The position numbers and the translations under genes were made by a program. From contig JAGAQI010000101.1 of the NCBI GenBank assembly GCA_017622795.1, forward strand, positions 1 to 40,800: DNA of 40,800 bases. The letters are read 5' to 3'. Source of the DNA: Lachnospiraceae bacterium. GTDB taxonomy: Bacteria > Bacillota > Clostridia > Lachnospirales > Lachnospiraceae. Positions 6,516 through 15,534 of the stretch are shown in pieces (within the stretch, counting starts at the first letter, position 1; each line of letters begins with the position of its first letter). The notes beneath the pieces are model-generated. The model saw only the letters and a list, made by a program, of their open reading frames with translations, had not been told where the DNA came from and did no database searches.

Positions 6516-7628
6516 TTACTCCACACAGTATCCAATGGCAAGCAAATAAAATAATTTATCTTCGTCGCCTTCCTGCATGCGGATTTCTACCTTCCTTGTT
6601 TTGCATTCCGAGTCGCGGAAAATCCGCACAGGAACCGGATTATACCAGCCCTCCGCCTTGTTGGAAGTAATGGTCATCATCTTTTCCCCGTCCACATAAA
6701 CTTCCGCAGTACCGAAGGTCGCATTGTTCGCTTCTTTATATACCAAAAACAGGCTTCTGCAATCAATTTCAAATGTGAAAGCTGTATTTTCCTTTGCATC
6801 TGCAGATTTTACCCAGCCATCCGGGAATGCTTCGTGGCCATTTTCCTCGTGGAACGAGCCGGCATCCAGCACATTAACAGAATTCTTATCCGCCCAGTCT
6901 TTCCAAGTCATACGGCCTGCATCAAATTCCGGTTGGATAGCATTCGGTACACTAATCATCGGAAGACCGTAGTTCATGCCGATCAGCTGCATATTGGTCT
7001 GACAGGTGTAGCCGTCCTCTGTTACAGAAAACAACAGTACCACTGCCGGTGCCTGCTCCTGCATCAAAGCTTTTCTAAGCAGACTTTCAAACGCAGCCTT
7101 ATTCTGATTGTCCTGGGCATCGTTTACCGCAAACTCAATAAATACCACATCCGGCTTTGCTTCAAAAATGTCCCGGTCAGAGCGGATTAAGCCGAGCAAA
7201 GAAGGGGTTCCGCTAAGTCCCGCATTCACATAATTCACTTTACCGGTAGTCGCATAGGTTTCCCTGAAATAATCGCAGGAAAGCTTGGCAAAAATTTCGG
7301 TTGTACCTGGCTTATATCCCTGGGTAATGGACCCACCGATATAAGCCAGGGTAACATCTTCACCCTTTCTTGCTTTTTCAATTACCTTTTTCATACGCTC
7401 ATTGTTTCCGGTGGAAATCACGGAGCGCTCCAGCATATCCAGGTGAATCTGTTCTTCTTCCGTTAACGGAACAGGAGTGGCTGTCAGCGCCTCGGTAGGC
7501 ACAGTAGTTATTTCATTTTCCTGATTCTGCATGTTGTTTTCCTCCACAGTCCCCTGTCCGCAGCCCGCAGTCAGACAGAAAGCGGCAAGTAACCCCATCC
7601 GGACTGCTTTATATATCATTTTTTTCAT
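6516..7628 (-). CDS. CE17-like SGNH esterase lipoprotein lacking catalytic block V, 370 aa
   Basis: A surface lipoprotein (lipobox TAGC, Cys23) with a Thr/Pro-rich linker, an SGNH hydrolase domain and a C-terminal beta-sandwich carbohydrate-binding-like domain (about 280-370). Block I is intact (IGGSITQG, Ser100), as are Gly137 and block III (FAVND, Asn169). The expected block V (Asp-x-x-His-Pro) is absent. Aligned by eye with its paralogue at 9286-10593, about 54 residues between KDWAD (244-248) and the VLDAGSF segment (253-259) are missing, in frame. Without the Asp/His pair it is probably inactive or only binds polysaccharide. The start is supported by AGGAGG; it lies 12 bp after the GH26 gene. 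Confidence 0.82.
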   Translation of the reverse strand: MKKMIYKAVRMGLLAAFCLTAGCGQGTVEENNMQNQENEITTVPTEALTATPVPLTEEEQIHLDMLERSVISTGNNERMKKVIEKARKGEDVTLAYIGGSITQGYKPGTTEIFAKLSCDYFRETYATTGKVNYVNAGLSGTPSLLGLIRSDRDIFEAKPDVVFIEFAVNDAQDNQNKAAFESLLRKALMQEQAPAVVLLFSVTEDGYTCQTNMQLIGMNYGLPMISVPNAIQPEFDAGRMTWKDWADKNSVNVLDAGSFHEENGHEAFPDGWVKSADAKENTAFTFEIDCRSLFLVYKEANNATFGTAEVYVDGEKMMTITSNKAEGWYNPVPVRIFRDSECKTRKVEIRMQEGDEDKLFYLLAIGYCVE

Positions 7629-7640
7629 AGCAAAGACCTC

Positions 7641-9248
7641 CTACTTAAACGGAAGCTCATCTAAAGTAATAAAATATTCACTGTTATAAATTTCATTTAA
7701 AGAACTCTTCTTGTTATTTTTTTCATTGGTAATATAGTCGGTATGCCACACCATAAAGAAGGACCATGGTGCACCGGCCTCCATCTGTGCCTCAGTAGGG
7801 ATGGTACCGCATTCATGGAAAACTAACGGCATTCCTTCCGGCGCCAGGGCATCACACTCTTCAAATAAATTTACATTTGCCCCCGGATTATAGCTGTCTG
7901 CACCAAGTAAATCTACATAGGAATCACCCGGATACCAGGCTGCCATATTACCGCCGTTGCCGGAGTAACCAAACACCCAGATTAAATTGCCCAGGCCCCA
8001 GAAATCGGTATAACGGCTGTACATTAACTGCCACAGCTTCACGAAGTTTTCAGCGCCGCCCTTACTCCACCAGAACCAGCCGCCGTCCAGTTCGTGGAAC
8101 GGACGCCAGAGAATCGGTACACCGGCATCCTCTAACTGCTGCAAATAAGGTACCGCCCTATCCATATCTGCCAATAACTCATTGTAAGTTTCTGTTCCCG
8201 GCACAAAAGCTTCGTCCCAGTTTAAGTTGTGGGCTTTACTTTCATCGTAACCGCTGGCGAAATCGGAACCGGTATGCCAGCAGATTGTAGGGATACCACC
8301 CTTTTCCCACCATTCCTGTGCACGCTTTGTAACACCGGCAAAATCGTTGTGCATAAAGTCTAAACCACGGATCGCCGGAAGCTTTCCGGTTTCCCGTTCA
8401 ATATAATTTAACTCATAATCCGGAGTACCCATCCAGGTAGATTCCATCTGACCGGTAAGGCATACATCTCCATACACTTCCTGTAAGTAGTCATATACGA
8501 TTTTTGCATTTTCAATGGCGTTTTCATTGGAAAGCTCGCCGTTATAGGTGTGGATAATCTTTTCTGCTTCTTCCATTTCTGCCAGGAAAGTGTTCAGTTC
8601 TGCTGCCACATCCTTCGGAAGATAGTAAAGTCCCGCAATACGGCCTCCGTTCCATGCCCCCAGCTGAAAGGTTGTAATATCCGCCGGCTTTTCTGCCTTT
8701 GCCATGGAAAGAAGTTCTTCCATGGAATATACTATCAGGCGCTCCTTGTCCGGCTGATCGGAATAAGCTGCAATATCCTTTTGCTTGCTTCCGCCATTGG
8801 CAGATTTCACATTCATGCCAAGAACGCCCCAACCGCCGTGGGTTACATCATCACAGGCAAACACAAGAGCCACGCAGTCATCCATTCCGGCACCGGTCAG
8901 CCAGGAAATATCACTTGGGTAATATCCCTTATTGGTTTTATCAGAGAACAACAGCGTTCCCTTTTCTAAAATGGCATTCTGACGGGCTAACTTATCTGCT
9001 TCGGAAAGGGAGTTACGGATGGCAGGGGCTTCTTCCATTACCCAGACATCCGGTGCCGCCTCCGTTGGCGCTGCCGTTGGAGTCTGCTCCTCTACAGGAG
9101 CCTTAGTTGCTTCCACCGCGCTTTGACCGTTATTTTCAGTCTGCGTTGGTGCAGATGTATTTACAACCCCGTTGTTGTCTTCTGCTTTTCCACAGGCAGA
9201 CAATGCCACTGCTAAAGTTATACACAACATAAATCCCAATTTTCTCAT
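7641..9248 (-). CDS. GH26 endo-beta-1,4-mannanase lipoprotein, 535 aa
   Basis: Cuts the backbone of mannans at the cell surface. It begins with a lipoprotein signal (LSAC, Cys19) and an acidic Thr/Pro linker to about residue 68. An accessory beta-rich domain of unclear family, possibly carbohydrate-binding, follows (about 70-225). The GH26 catalytic barrel covers about 230-535. Family residues are visible: acid/base Glu386 in WRPFHELDGGWFWW and nucleophile Glu479 in LVFHECG. AAGGAGG precedes the start. It sits between two CE17-like lipoprotein genes (37 bp and 12 bp away), which fits a surface complex that removes acetyl groups while the mannanase cuts. Confidence 0.93.
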   Translation of the reverse strand: MRKLGFMLCITLAVALSACGKAEDNNGVVNTSAPTQTENNGQSAVEATKAPVEEQTPTAAPTEAAPDVWVMEEAPAIRNSLSEADKLARQNAILEKGTLLFSDKTNKGYYPSDISWLTGAGMDDCVALVFACDDVTHGGWGVLGMNVKSANGGSKQKDIAAYSDQPDKERLIVYSMEELLSMAKAEKPADITTFQLGAWNGGRIAGLYYLPKDVAAELNTFLAEMEEAEKIIHTYNGELSNENAIENAKIVYDYLQEVYGDVCLTGQMESTWMGTPDYELNYIERETGKLPAIRGLDFMHNDFAGVTKRAQEWWEKGGIPTICWHTGSDFASGYDESKAHNLNWDEAFVPGTETYNELLADMDRAVPYLQQLEDAGVPILWRPFHELDGGWFWWSKGGAENFVKLWQLMYSRYTDFWGLGNLIWVFGYSGNGGNMAAWYPGDSYVDLLGADSYNPGANVNLFEECDALAPEGMPLVFHECGTIPTEAQMEAGAPWSFFMVWHTDYITNEKNNKKSSLNEIYNSEYFITLDELPFK

Positions 9249-9285
9249 AAATAACCTCCTTCAAACAGTATCACTAACTCTTTCA

Positions 9286-10593
9286 CTAATGGGAAATCAT
9301 CAGGCGAAGCACTGTAAAATCATCGCCCTTGGAGTTTTCCGCTTTCTTAATAATTACGGTATGTTCTGCATCTGCATCGGAAGTAAAAACTTCCTGTGAC
9401 TGTGCATAATTTCCCCAACCACCCGGGAATTCTCCCTGAAGGGTTGCCACACTGACGCCGTCTACCCACACTTCGTAATTTCCGTAGGAAGAACTTGTGG
9501 AGCGCCAGAATAAAATGCCAAGATTTTTACACTTTACTTTAAACACCAGGTTGCCGTTGCCGTCGGTGGTTTTCCACACATCGCCCCAGCCGTTAAAGTC
9601 CTTGCCGTTTTCTGTAAAGGATCCCAGGTTTTCCGGTGTGATATCTCCCACGCCGGAAAGCTCTGCGTTCAGATATTTCGCTTTTGTAAAAATCTTCTTA
9701 TCAAGTTTCACCGGTTCACCGTAAGAATCCAGTTCTGCGTAAACCTGATTTAAATATTTCCAAAGAATTTCGCCCACAATGGCATGTCCCAGTGCCGACG
9801 GATGGGTTACATCTCCGGATAAATCCTTTTCCGTGTATCTTCCGGAATCAAACCAGCCGGATAATAAATTTAAATAACTCACCATCGGTAAACCGTAGTT
9901 AAAACCCACCAGCTGATGTACATTCTGGGCAGAGGACAAATTGGTCTGACCCATAAACAGAAGCATCACTGCCGGAGCATCTTCCATGGTAGCCATTTTG
10001 TATACTAAATTGTCATAAGTAATTTTAAAGGTGTTGTTACCCCCGTCATTTACGGAGTATTCCACCAAAACCACGTCCGGATTGTAATCCAGAACATCCT
10101 CCTGCAAACGGTGTACCCCGAGATAAGAGTCGGTAGCACCGATTCCGGCATTCACCACCGTAACCTCCGACTGCGGGAAGGTCTCCTTCCACCAGGAAAA
10201 GAAGATATCCGCATAGCAGGATTTTGCTTTTATCTGACTATCCTTGGCACCGTTCGAAATAGAGCCCTGGGTAATGGAACCACCGATCGTAGCAATCGTT
10301 ACCGGTTCTCCGGCTTCCGCCTTTTTCATCACCGCTGCCAGCGCTGCATTATCACATATCTGCCATGGACTGGCAGTCTGCATATCTTCTTCCGTCAAAT
10401 AGTCCGTATGGGAAGGAACCGTGGTGCGCTTCGGCGCATCCGTCGGCGTTGCAGTTTCCGCATTATCTGTATTTTGGTCCGTAGTTCCGATTGATTCCGA
10501 CGCATTGTTTTCTGCCGGAGTATCCTTCTTTGCCCCACAGGCTGCCAATGACAACACTGCCAGCAAGCAGAAAATCCATCCAATTTTTTTCAT
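9286..10593 (-). CDS. CE17-like SGNH acetyl-mannan esterase lipoprotein, 435 aa
   Basis: Lipoprotein (lipobox LAAC, Cys19) with a polar linker, an SGNH hydrolase domain (about 85-285) and a C-terminal beta-sandwich domain (about 325-435) like the CBM35-type module of CE17 enzymes. All catalytic blocks are present: GGSITQG (Ser106), Gly150, EYSVNDGG (Asn182) and GDVTHPSALGH (Asp261, His264). CE17 enzymes such as RiCE17 of Roseburia intestinalis remove 2-O-acetyl groups from mannose residues. It is the first gene of the operon with GH26, a degenerate paralogue and an esterase, directly behind a promoter. The CE17 assignment comes from domain order and context; another SGNH acetyl-esterase family is possible. 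Confidence 0.85.
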   Translation of the reverse strand: MKKIGWIFCLLAVLSLAACGAKKDTPAENNASESIGTTDQNTDNAETATPTDAPKRTTVPSHTDYLTEEDMQTASPWQICDNAALAAVMKKAEAGEPVTIATIGGSITQGSISNGAKDSQIKAKSCYADIFFSWWKETFPQSEVTVVNAGIGATDSYLGVHRLQEDVLDYNPDVVLVEYSVNDGGNNTFKITYDNLVYKMATMEDAPAVMLLFMGQTNLSSAQNVHQLVGFNYGLPMVSYLNLLSGWFDSGRYTEKDLSGDVTHPSALGHAIVGEILWKYLNQVYAELDSYGEPVKLDKKIFTKAKYLNAELSGVGDITPENLGSFTENGKDFNGWGDVWKTTDGNGNLVFKVKCKNLGILFWRSTSSSYGNYEVWVDGVSVATLQGEFPGGWGNYAQSQEVFTSDADAEHTVIIKKAENSKGDDFTVLRLMISH

Positions 10594-10633
10594 AGGTTAC
10601 CTCTCTTTTACGTAATTTTGTTATAATCACCTA

Positions 10634-10662
10634 ATTATAACCGAATCCGTCTTCCTGCACAA
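10634..10662 (-). promoter_or_regulatory. Promoter of the CE17/GH26 operon
   Basis: On the minus strand TTGTGC (10662-10657), a 17-bp spacer and a perfect TATAAT (10639-10634). It begins five bases after the stop codon of the small zinc-ribbon gene. The weak -35 suggests activator dependence. Confidence 0.6.
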
Positions 10663-10666
10663 TGGC

Positions 10667-10870
10667 TTATCGGAATAACGTACACTCCCCGCTGTCTCTG
10701 TAATACTGAATCAACCTCTCAATATCCTCACGCAGGCAGCCAAGCCTCTTTGCCAGGCAATCGATACAGAAAAATTCCTCTGCATTCCGGAGCACCAGCT
10801 TGCGGTGAATTGCTATATCATCCGCAAGCAGCTCTGCCCCGCACTCTTTGCAGGTTTTGTAATTTGCCAT
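10667..10870 (-). CDS. Small zinc-ribbon-like protein, 67 aa
   Basis: Unrecognised as a named family. Two Cys pairs (CKECG near the N-terminus, CIDC near the middle) and a fifth Cys in CLRED suggest a zinc ribbon. The rest is helical and charged. The ATG at 10870 overlaps the stop codon of the GH27 gene (TAATG), so translation is coupled and the start is well fixed. Small Cys-rich proteins of this kind occur in Lachnospiraceae, but their job is unknown. The coupling suggests a role alongside the alpha-galactosidase or in regulation. Confidence 0.7.
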   Translation of the reverse strand: MANYKTCKECGAELLADDIAIHRKLVLRNAEEFFCIDCLAKRLGCLREDIERLIQYYRDSGECTLFR

Positions 10871-12027
10871 TACTTCTTTACCACCTTGGCACGGAACACG
10901 AAGCAATCGTGAGAAGGAATCTGTGCGGCATAGCGTTCCGTAAATGTTCCGATGGTTTCATGCTTATGGCAGTCATACAGTTCTAAGCCTCTGCCGGAGG
11001 ACGTTGGCAGACCGATATCATAGAACTGCAGGGACATTTCACTGGTTTTATCACTGAAGTTGAACATGCCGATGGCATAATCACCGCCATGTAACGGTTT
11101 TACTAAAGCAAATACCTTTTCCGGATTGTTCCACTGGCGGATGCAGTAAGGTCCGCGGCACTCGATATCCTGATTCAGTGCAATAATATCTGCATTGGTT
11201 AAAATTTCCTTGGTTTCTGCAGACATCTTGCGTACATCACAGCCAATCATCAGCGGAGAATTTTTCATTGCCCACAGAGCAAAGTGGGTTTTGTATTCGG
11301 TATCGGTACAGCCGCCTACCACCTTACCAAGCACTTCCGCGTTATCACCCTTACCGTGCATGCCGACTACCAGCATATCCATATCGTTGTGGCAGTACAC
11401 GCCGCTGTAGGCTTCATGGGTTAACTGGGATTCCACAATACCCTGAATGGACAACCAGTTGTCCTGGATGTCTCCGGTGGAACGGAACAGCTGGGCACCG
11501 GATTCCCTAATCCAGTTCAGAACACCATCGTTGCCCCAGTTACAAGCGGAGAATACAATGTCCCTGCCGCAGTTACGGAGCGCCACGGCCATACGCTTAT
11601 ACAGATTCTCACCGTCTGCGCTTTTTGGCTTATAGCAATAATCATATTTTAAGTAATCCACGCCCCACTCGGCGAAGGTTTCCGCATCCTCAAACTCATG
11701 CTCAAAGCTGCCCGGATGTCCGGCACAGGTGTGGGTTCCGGCGCAGGAATAAATACCAAACTTTAAACCCTTGGAATGGATGTAGTCTGCCACCGGCTTG
11801 ATGCCGTTCGGGAACTTGTTTTTGTCCGGCACCAGTCTGCCGTTTTCGTCACGCTGCTTTTCGCTCCAGCAGTCATCGATAACGATATATTCATAACCGG
11901 CATCCTTTAAACCGGTTTTCACAAAGGCATCTGCTGCGGTTTTAATCAGTTCTTCGTTAATATTCCAGCCAAAGGTATTCCAGGAATTCCAGCCCATCGG
12001 CGGGGTATGTGCTAAAGGTGTGTTCAT
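10870..12027 (-). CDS. GH27 alpha-galactosidase, 385 aa
   Basis: Removes alpha-1,6-galactose side chains from galactomannan-type (or alpha-linked galactose-bearing) oligosaccharides. There is no signal peptide, so it acts in the cytosol. The barrel starts with TPPMGWNSWNTFGW and YIVIDDCW. The nucleophile is Asp129 (LKYDYC) and the acid/base Asp186 (RSTGDI). A C-terminal beta-domain ends at about 385, the normal length for bacterial GH27. The start at 12027 is chosen because GGAAGGAG lies 8 bases upstream; the longer frame from 12126 has no ribosome-binding site and reads through low-complexity AT-rich DNA. It is divergent from an AraC gene, which probably controls it. Confidence 0.93.
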   Translation of the reverse strand: MNTPLAHTPPMGWNSWNTFGWNINEELIKTAADAFVKTGLKDAGYEYIVIDDCWSEKQRDENGRLVPDKNKFPNGIKPVADYIHSKGLKFGIYSCAGTHTCAGHPGSFEHEFEDAETFAEWGVDYLKYDYCYKPKSADGENLYKRMAVALRNCGRDIVFSACNWGNDGVLNWIRESGAQLFRSTGDIQDNWLSIQGIVESQLTHEAYSGVYCHNDMDMLVVGMHGKGDNAEVLGKVVGGCTDTEYKTHFALWAMKNSPLMIGCDVRKMSAETKEILTNADIIALNQDIECRGPYCIRQWNNPEKVFALVKPLHGGDYAIGMFNFSDKTSEMSLQFYDIGLPTSSGRGLELYDCHKHETIGTFTERYAAQIPSHDCFVFRAKVVKK

Positions 12028-12301
12028 AAGGTTTACTCCTTCCCTCGTTTTCACTATTTTTGTTGTTTTCAGAATATCATTTTTGTGCAATATACGCAAT
12101 TTCAAATTCTGAACAATTTGCATCATTTATGTTAAAAATACAAAAGTCATTATTTCAAGATGTCCCTATTTATAATGCTTTTTAGAAAATATTAATGTTC
12201 AGTTTTCAAAAGCCCATAGTCAAATCCTCTTATTTGTGATATACTGTACCCGAATAAGATTTTATTGTTTTTTAAGTACCAGGAAAGGAGCCGTAACAAT
12301 C
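12028..12301. promoter_or_regulatory. Divergent control region between GH27 and AraC genes
   Basis: This 274-bp AT-rich region has no gene. On the plus strand an extended -10 TGATATACT (12237-12245) with a weak -35 would drive the AraC gene, starting near 12252. On the minus strand TTGTTC, a 16-bp spacer and TATATT (near 12090) is a weak candidate for GH27. Weak -35 boxes fit activation by an AraC protein bound between them. No clear direct repeat was identified. Confidence 0.5.
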
Positions 12302-13120
12302 ATGCCGATAAACCAAAGTATTTATCCTTCCAACCCCAACGTCTGGCAACTTCCCGTTCATCTTGCAGGTATCGGCGGTACGGAATACCAGGGACACGTC
12401 CATCGTCCGGAAGGCTACTACTGGAACCAGATTTTACACAGCATCAGCGGACAGGGCTGTCTGAAAACAGGAGACACCATGATTCCCCTGCCGTCCGGCT
12501 GCTTCTTCTTCCTTCCGAACGCAGTTCCCCACGAGTATTTCCCTGTTACGGAAACCTGGGAAGTAAACTGGGTAGTTTTTGACGGGCTCTCCTGTTCCCA
12601 AATAAAAAAAGAGCTGGGACTCACCCAGCCGATATGCTGCACCCCGTCAGACAGCAGTACGTTAGACAAACTCTTCAATAAAATGTTTGTAGCACAAAAA
12701 ACCGACAAAGTATTTGGGGATTACACCTGCTCCGGGCTGATGTACGACTATCTTTTAGAATTTTACCGTCAGACCATTACGAAAAACAGTGAACGGGGTA
12801 CTGACAAAAGCAAACAGCTGATGCCGATTCTAAACTATATTGACGACCATTTTTCCGAAGATTTTTCCATGACGGTTTTAGCTGAGCTGGCAGGTATTTC
12901 CTCCCAGCATTTATGTCGTATTTTCAAAGAAACCATGCACATGCGGCCCATGGAATATGTAACCTACCGGCGCCTCGGCGAAGCAAAAAACCTGCTTCAT
13001 CATACCAAAATTCCGGTTGCCGAAATCGGATGCCGGTGCGGCTTTCCGGATGCCGGCTACTTCAGCACCGTGTTCAAGCGCTATGAAGGAATGTCCCCGG
13101 CAGAATATCGCAAGAATTGA
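12302..13120 (+). CDS. AraC-family transcriptional regulator, 272 aa
   Basis: The N-terminal cupin-like sugar-sensing domain (about 15-150) has the signature GYYWNQILHSISGQG and LPSGCFFFLPNAVPHEY. The C-terminal double HTH (about 170-272) includes MTVLAELAGISSQHLCRIFK and the second HTH IPVAEIGCRCGFPDAGYFSTVFKRYEG, ending with the usual MSPAEYRKN. Such proteins usually activate nearby sugar genes when they bind a sugar. ATG 12302 is chosen because AGGAAAGGAG stands before it; an upstream ATG at 12236 overlaps the -10 box. It lies between GH27 (divergent) and GH95 (124 bp downstream, same strand), both probable targets. Confidence 0.93.
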   Translation: MPINQSIYPSNPNVWQLPVHLAGIGGTEYQGHVHRPEGYYWNQILHSISGQGCLKTGDTMIPLPSGCFFFLPNAVPHEYFPVTETWEVNWVVFDGLSCSQIKKELGLTQPICCTPSDSSTLDKLFNKMFVAQKTDKVFGDYTCSGLMYDYLLEFYRQTITKNSERGTDKSKQLMPILNYIDDHFSEDFSMTVLAELAGISSQHLCRIFKETMHMRPMEYVTYRRLGEAKNLLHHTKIPVAEIGCRCGFPDAGYFSTVFKRYEGMSPAEYRKN

Positions 13121-13244
13121 GGAAATACTGTACAAACTCACTAATAATTACGCTATTCTATTTCTTCCGGATATTGTATACTGATTTTGTTATATAGAAC
13201 TTCATAACATTTACATATCACCTTACAGACAGGAGACAAACACC

Positions 13245-15476
13245 ATGAGAACAATTTGGTTTAACAAACCTGCAGGCATCTGGGAAGAAGCCCTGCCTCT
13301 CGGCAACGGCAAACTGGGCGCCATGATTTACGGCGGCACTGTCCGCGACCAAATCGCATTGAACGAAGAAACCATGTGGTCCGGCGGTTACACAGACCGT
13401 AACAATCCCGACGCAAAGGAAGCCCTGCCAAAGGTCCGCCGGCTTCTTTTAGACGGCAAAATTTCCGAGGCGGAAGAATTAATGCAGCTAGCCTTTGCCG
13501 GCTGTCCGAATGACATGCGGGTATATCAGACCCTGGGCGATTTGATGATTGACCAGAAGGACCCGGGCGAAATTTTAGAATACCGCAGAGAATTAGATTT
13601 AAGTACAGCTGTATGCACTACCTCCTACCGCACCGCAGATACTACCTACGAGAAAGAATATTTTATTTCTGCTCCGGCCAACTTACTGGTTATCCACATG
13701 AAAGCTACCGGCGCCCAAAAACTGAATTTCCAGGCCAAAATGGAGCGTTGGCATTTCTTTGGCGGCACCATGCGTACAAACGATAACGGTGTAGCCTTAT
13801 GGGGCCAGCTGGCCGATGACGGTCTTGCATTCTATACCAAGGTTACAGGCACCTTTAAAGGCGGCAAGCTCTATGCCATGGGTCGCTCTCTGGTTGTTGA
13901 AGATGCAGATGAAGTAACCTTATACTACTGCGCTGCCACCAGCTTTTGGGGCGAAGATCCGGAAGCTTATGTAAATAAAAAATTGACAGATGGTCTGGCA
14001 AAAAATTATGAAGAATTAAAAGAAGAGCATATCGCAGACTATCAGGGTTATTTTAACAGAGTAAACTTAGAACTTTACAATAACGAGGAAATAAACACCT
14101 TTGCCACCAACGCGGCAAAACATGCAAAAGTTTCCGATATTCCAACCGGTGAACTTCTTGCAAGTGTGAAAAACGGTGAAATCCCAAGTGCCCTGGTGGA
14201 AACTTACTTCGACTTTGGCCGTTATCTGTTGATATCCTCCAGCCGTCCGGGCACCTTACCAGCCAATCTGCAAGGTATCTGGTGTAAGGATTTTACTCCG
14301 CCGTGGGGAAGTAAATACACCATCAACATCAACGCCCAGATGAACTACTGGCCGGCAGAAACCTGTAACCTGTCGGAGTGTCATACCGCACTGCTTGACC
14401 ACATCAAGCGCATGGTAGAACATGGCCGCACCACTGCAGAAAAAATGTACGGCTGCCGCGGCTTTGTAGCCCACCACAACACCGACATCTGGGGCGACAC
14501 CGCACCTCAGGATTTATGGATTCCGGGCACTTACTGGGTAATGGGCGCCGCATGGCTTTGTACCCACCAGTGGACCCACTATGTATATACGCAGGATAAA
14601 GCATTCTTACAGGAAGCTTTCCCTATTATGAGGGAAGCCGCGTTGTTCTTCATCGACTTTATGATAGAGCACGAAGGGTATCTCGTTACCTGCCCATCCG
14701 TTTCTCCGGAAAACACCTTTATTCTCCCTAGCGGAGAACGTGGTTGCAACTCCGCCGGTGTTACCATGGACAACCAGATTTTACGCGACCTGTTTACCCA
14801 GTGCATTGAAGCTGCAAAAATCCTCGGTATAGAAGATGAACTGAACGAAAAAATCAAATACCAGCTGTCCCGCCTGCGTCCAACCCAGATTGCATCTAAC
14901 GGAACGCTGATGGAATGGGATAAGGAATACGAAGAAGCAGAACCGGGACACCGCCATATTTCCCATCTGTTTGGCTTATACCCATCCAACCAGATTACCT
15001 TGGAGGGAACACCGGAACTCACCGCTGCTGCAGAAAAAACACTGGAGCGCCGCCTGTCTATGGGTGGCGGACATACCGGCTGGAGTTGTGCATGGATTAT
15101 CAATTTATATGCCCGCCTGCAAAAGAGCGACAAGGTATACGATACGTTAAAGAAGCTCTTTAGTAACTCTACCTTAAGCAACCTTTTTGACAATCATCCG
15201 CCGTTCCAGATTGACGGAAATTTCGGCGCCACCGCTGCCATCATAGAAATGCTGATTCAGGCAAGAAACGGCAAAGTGTTCTTACTTCCTGCCCTGCCAA
15301 AGCAGTGGCCAAACGGCCGCATTGAAGGCGTTAAACTGCCGGGTAATGCGGAAGCAACCCTTGCCTGGAATCATGGTAAGGTAACGGAATTTGTGGTTAC
15401 TACAAGCAACCGGGAATGGTACGCGGAAGTATTTGAAAGCGGAGAAGCATATCCGTTAAAGATTGTGTATAAATAA
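13245..15476 (+). CDS. GH95 alpha-L-fucosidase (or alpha-L-galactosidase), 743 aa
   Basis: Removes alpha-1,2-linked L-fucose (some members L-galactose) from oligosaccharides by inversion. There is no signal peptide, so it is cytosolic. Family residues can be placed by analogy with Bifidobacterium AfcA: the two Asn of NINAQMNYW (361 and 363), the acid Glu489 in CPSVSPEN and Asp657 in PPFQIDGNFG. The N-terminal beta-domain begins WFNKPAGIWEEALPLGNG, and the barrel is complete, so the length is normal. The ribosome-binding site is CAGGAGA. A -10-like TATACT is at 13177. Fucose on xyloglucan galactose fits the nearby GH31 and GH5 genes. Confidence 0.93.
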   Translation: MRTIWFNKPAGIWEEALPLGNGKLGAMIYGGTVRDQIALNEETMWSGGYTDRNNPDAKEALPKVRRLLLDGKISEAEELMQLAFAGCPNDMRVYQTLGDLMIDQKDPGEILEYRRELDLSTAVCTTSYRTADTTYEKEYFISAPANLLVIHMKATGAQKLNFQAKMERWHFFGGTMRTNDNGVALWGQLADDGLAFYTKVTGTFKGGKLYAMGRSLVVEDADEVTLYYCAATSFWGEDPEAYVNKKLTDGLAKNYEELKEEHIADYQGYFNRVNLELYNNEEINTFATNAAKHAKVSDIPTGELLASVKNGEIPSALVETYFDFGRYLLISSSRPGTLPANLQGIWCKDFTPPWGSKYTININAQMNYWPAETCNLSECHTALLDHIKRMVEHGRTTAEKMYGCRGFVAHHNTDIWGDTAPQDLWIPGTYWVMGAAWLCTHQWTHYVYTQDKAFLQEAFPIMREAALFFIDFMIEHEGYLVTCPSVSPENTFILPSGERGCNSAGVTMDNQILRDLFTQCIEAAKILGIEDELNEKIKYQLSRLRPTQIASNGTLMEWDKEYEEAEPGHRHISHLFGLYPSNQITLEGTPELTAAAEKTLERRLSMGGGHTGWSCAWIINLYARLQKSDKVYDTLKKLFSNSTLSNLFDNHPPFQIDGNFGATAAIIEMLIQARNGKVFLLPALPKQWPNGRIEGVKLPGNAEATLAWNHGKVTEFVVTTSNREWYAEVFESGEAYPLKIVYK

Positions 15477-15492
15477 AATATCCCTAAAAAGT

Positions 15493-15526
15493 AAAAGGAG
15501 AATTGCCCCATCGCAATTCTCCTTTT
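15493..15526 (+). terminator. Bidirectional terminator between GH95 and GH31
   Basis: A perfect 14-bp stem, AAAAGGAGAATTGC (15493-15506) and GCAATTCTCCTTTT (15513-15526), with a 6-nt loop and T-runs on both strands. It separates the two convergent genes. Confidence 0.92.
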
Positions 15527-15534
15527 TTAGTCGC

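Noticed and set aside
12028-12126. 33-residue N-terminal extension of the GH27 alpha-galactosidase
   Set aside because: No ribosome-binding site, no signal-peptide character, and the family's usual start (TPPMGWNSWN) lies just after the ATG at 12027, which has GGAAGGAG before it.
14579-15193. 204-codon open frame on the minus strand inside the GH95 gene
   Set aside because: It lies entirely within a conserved enzyme gene, has no ribosome-binding site and its translation matches no family I know; it is an opposite-strand shadow.
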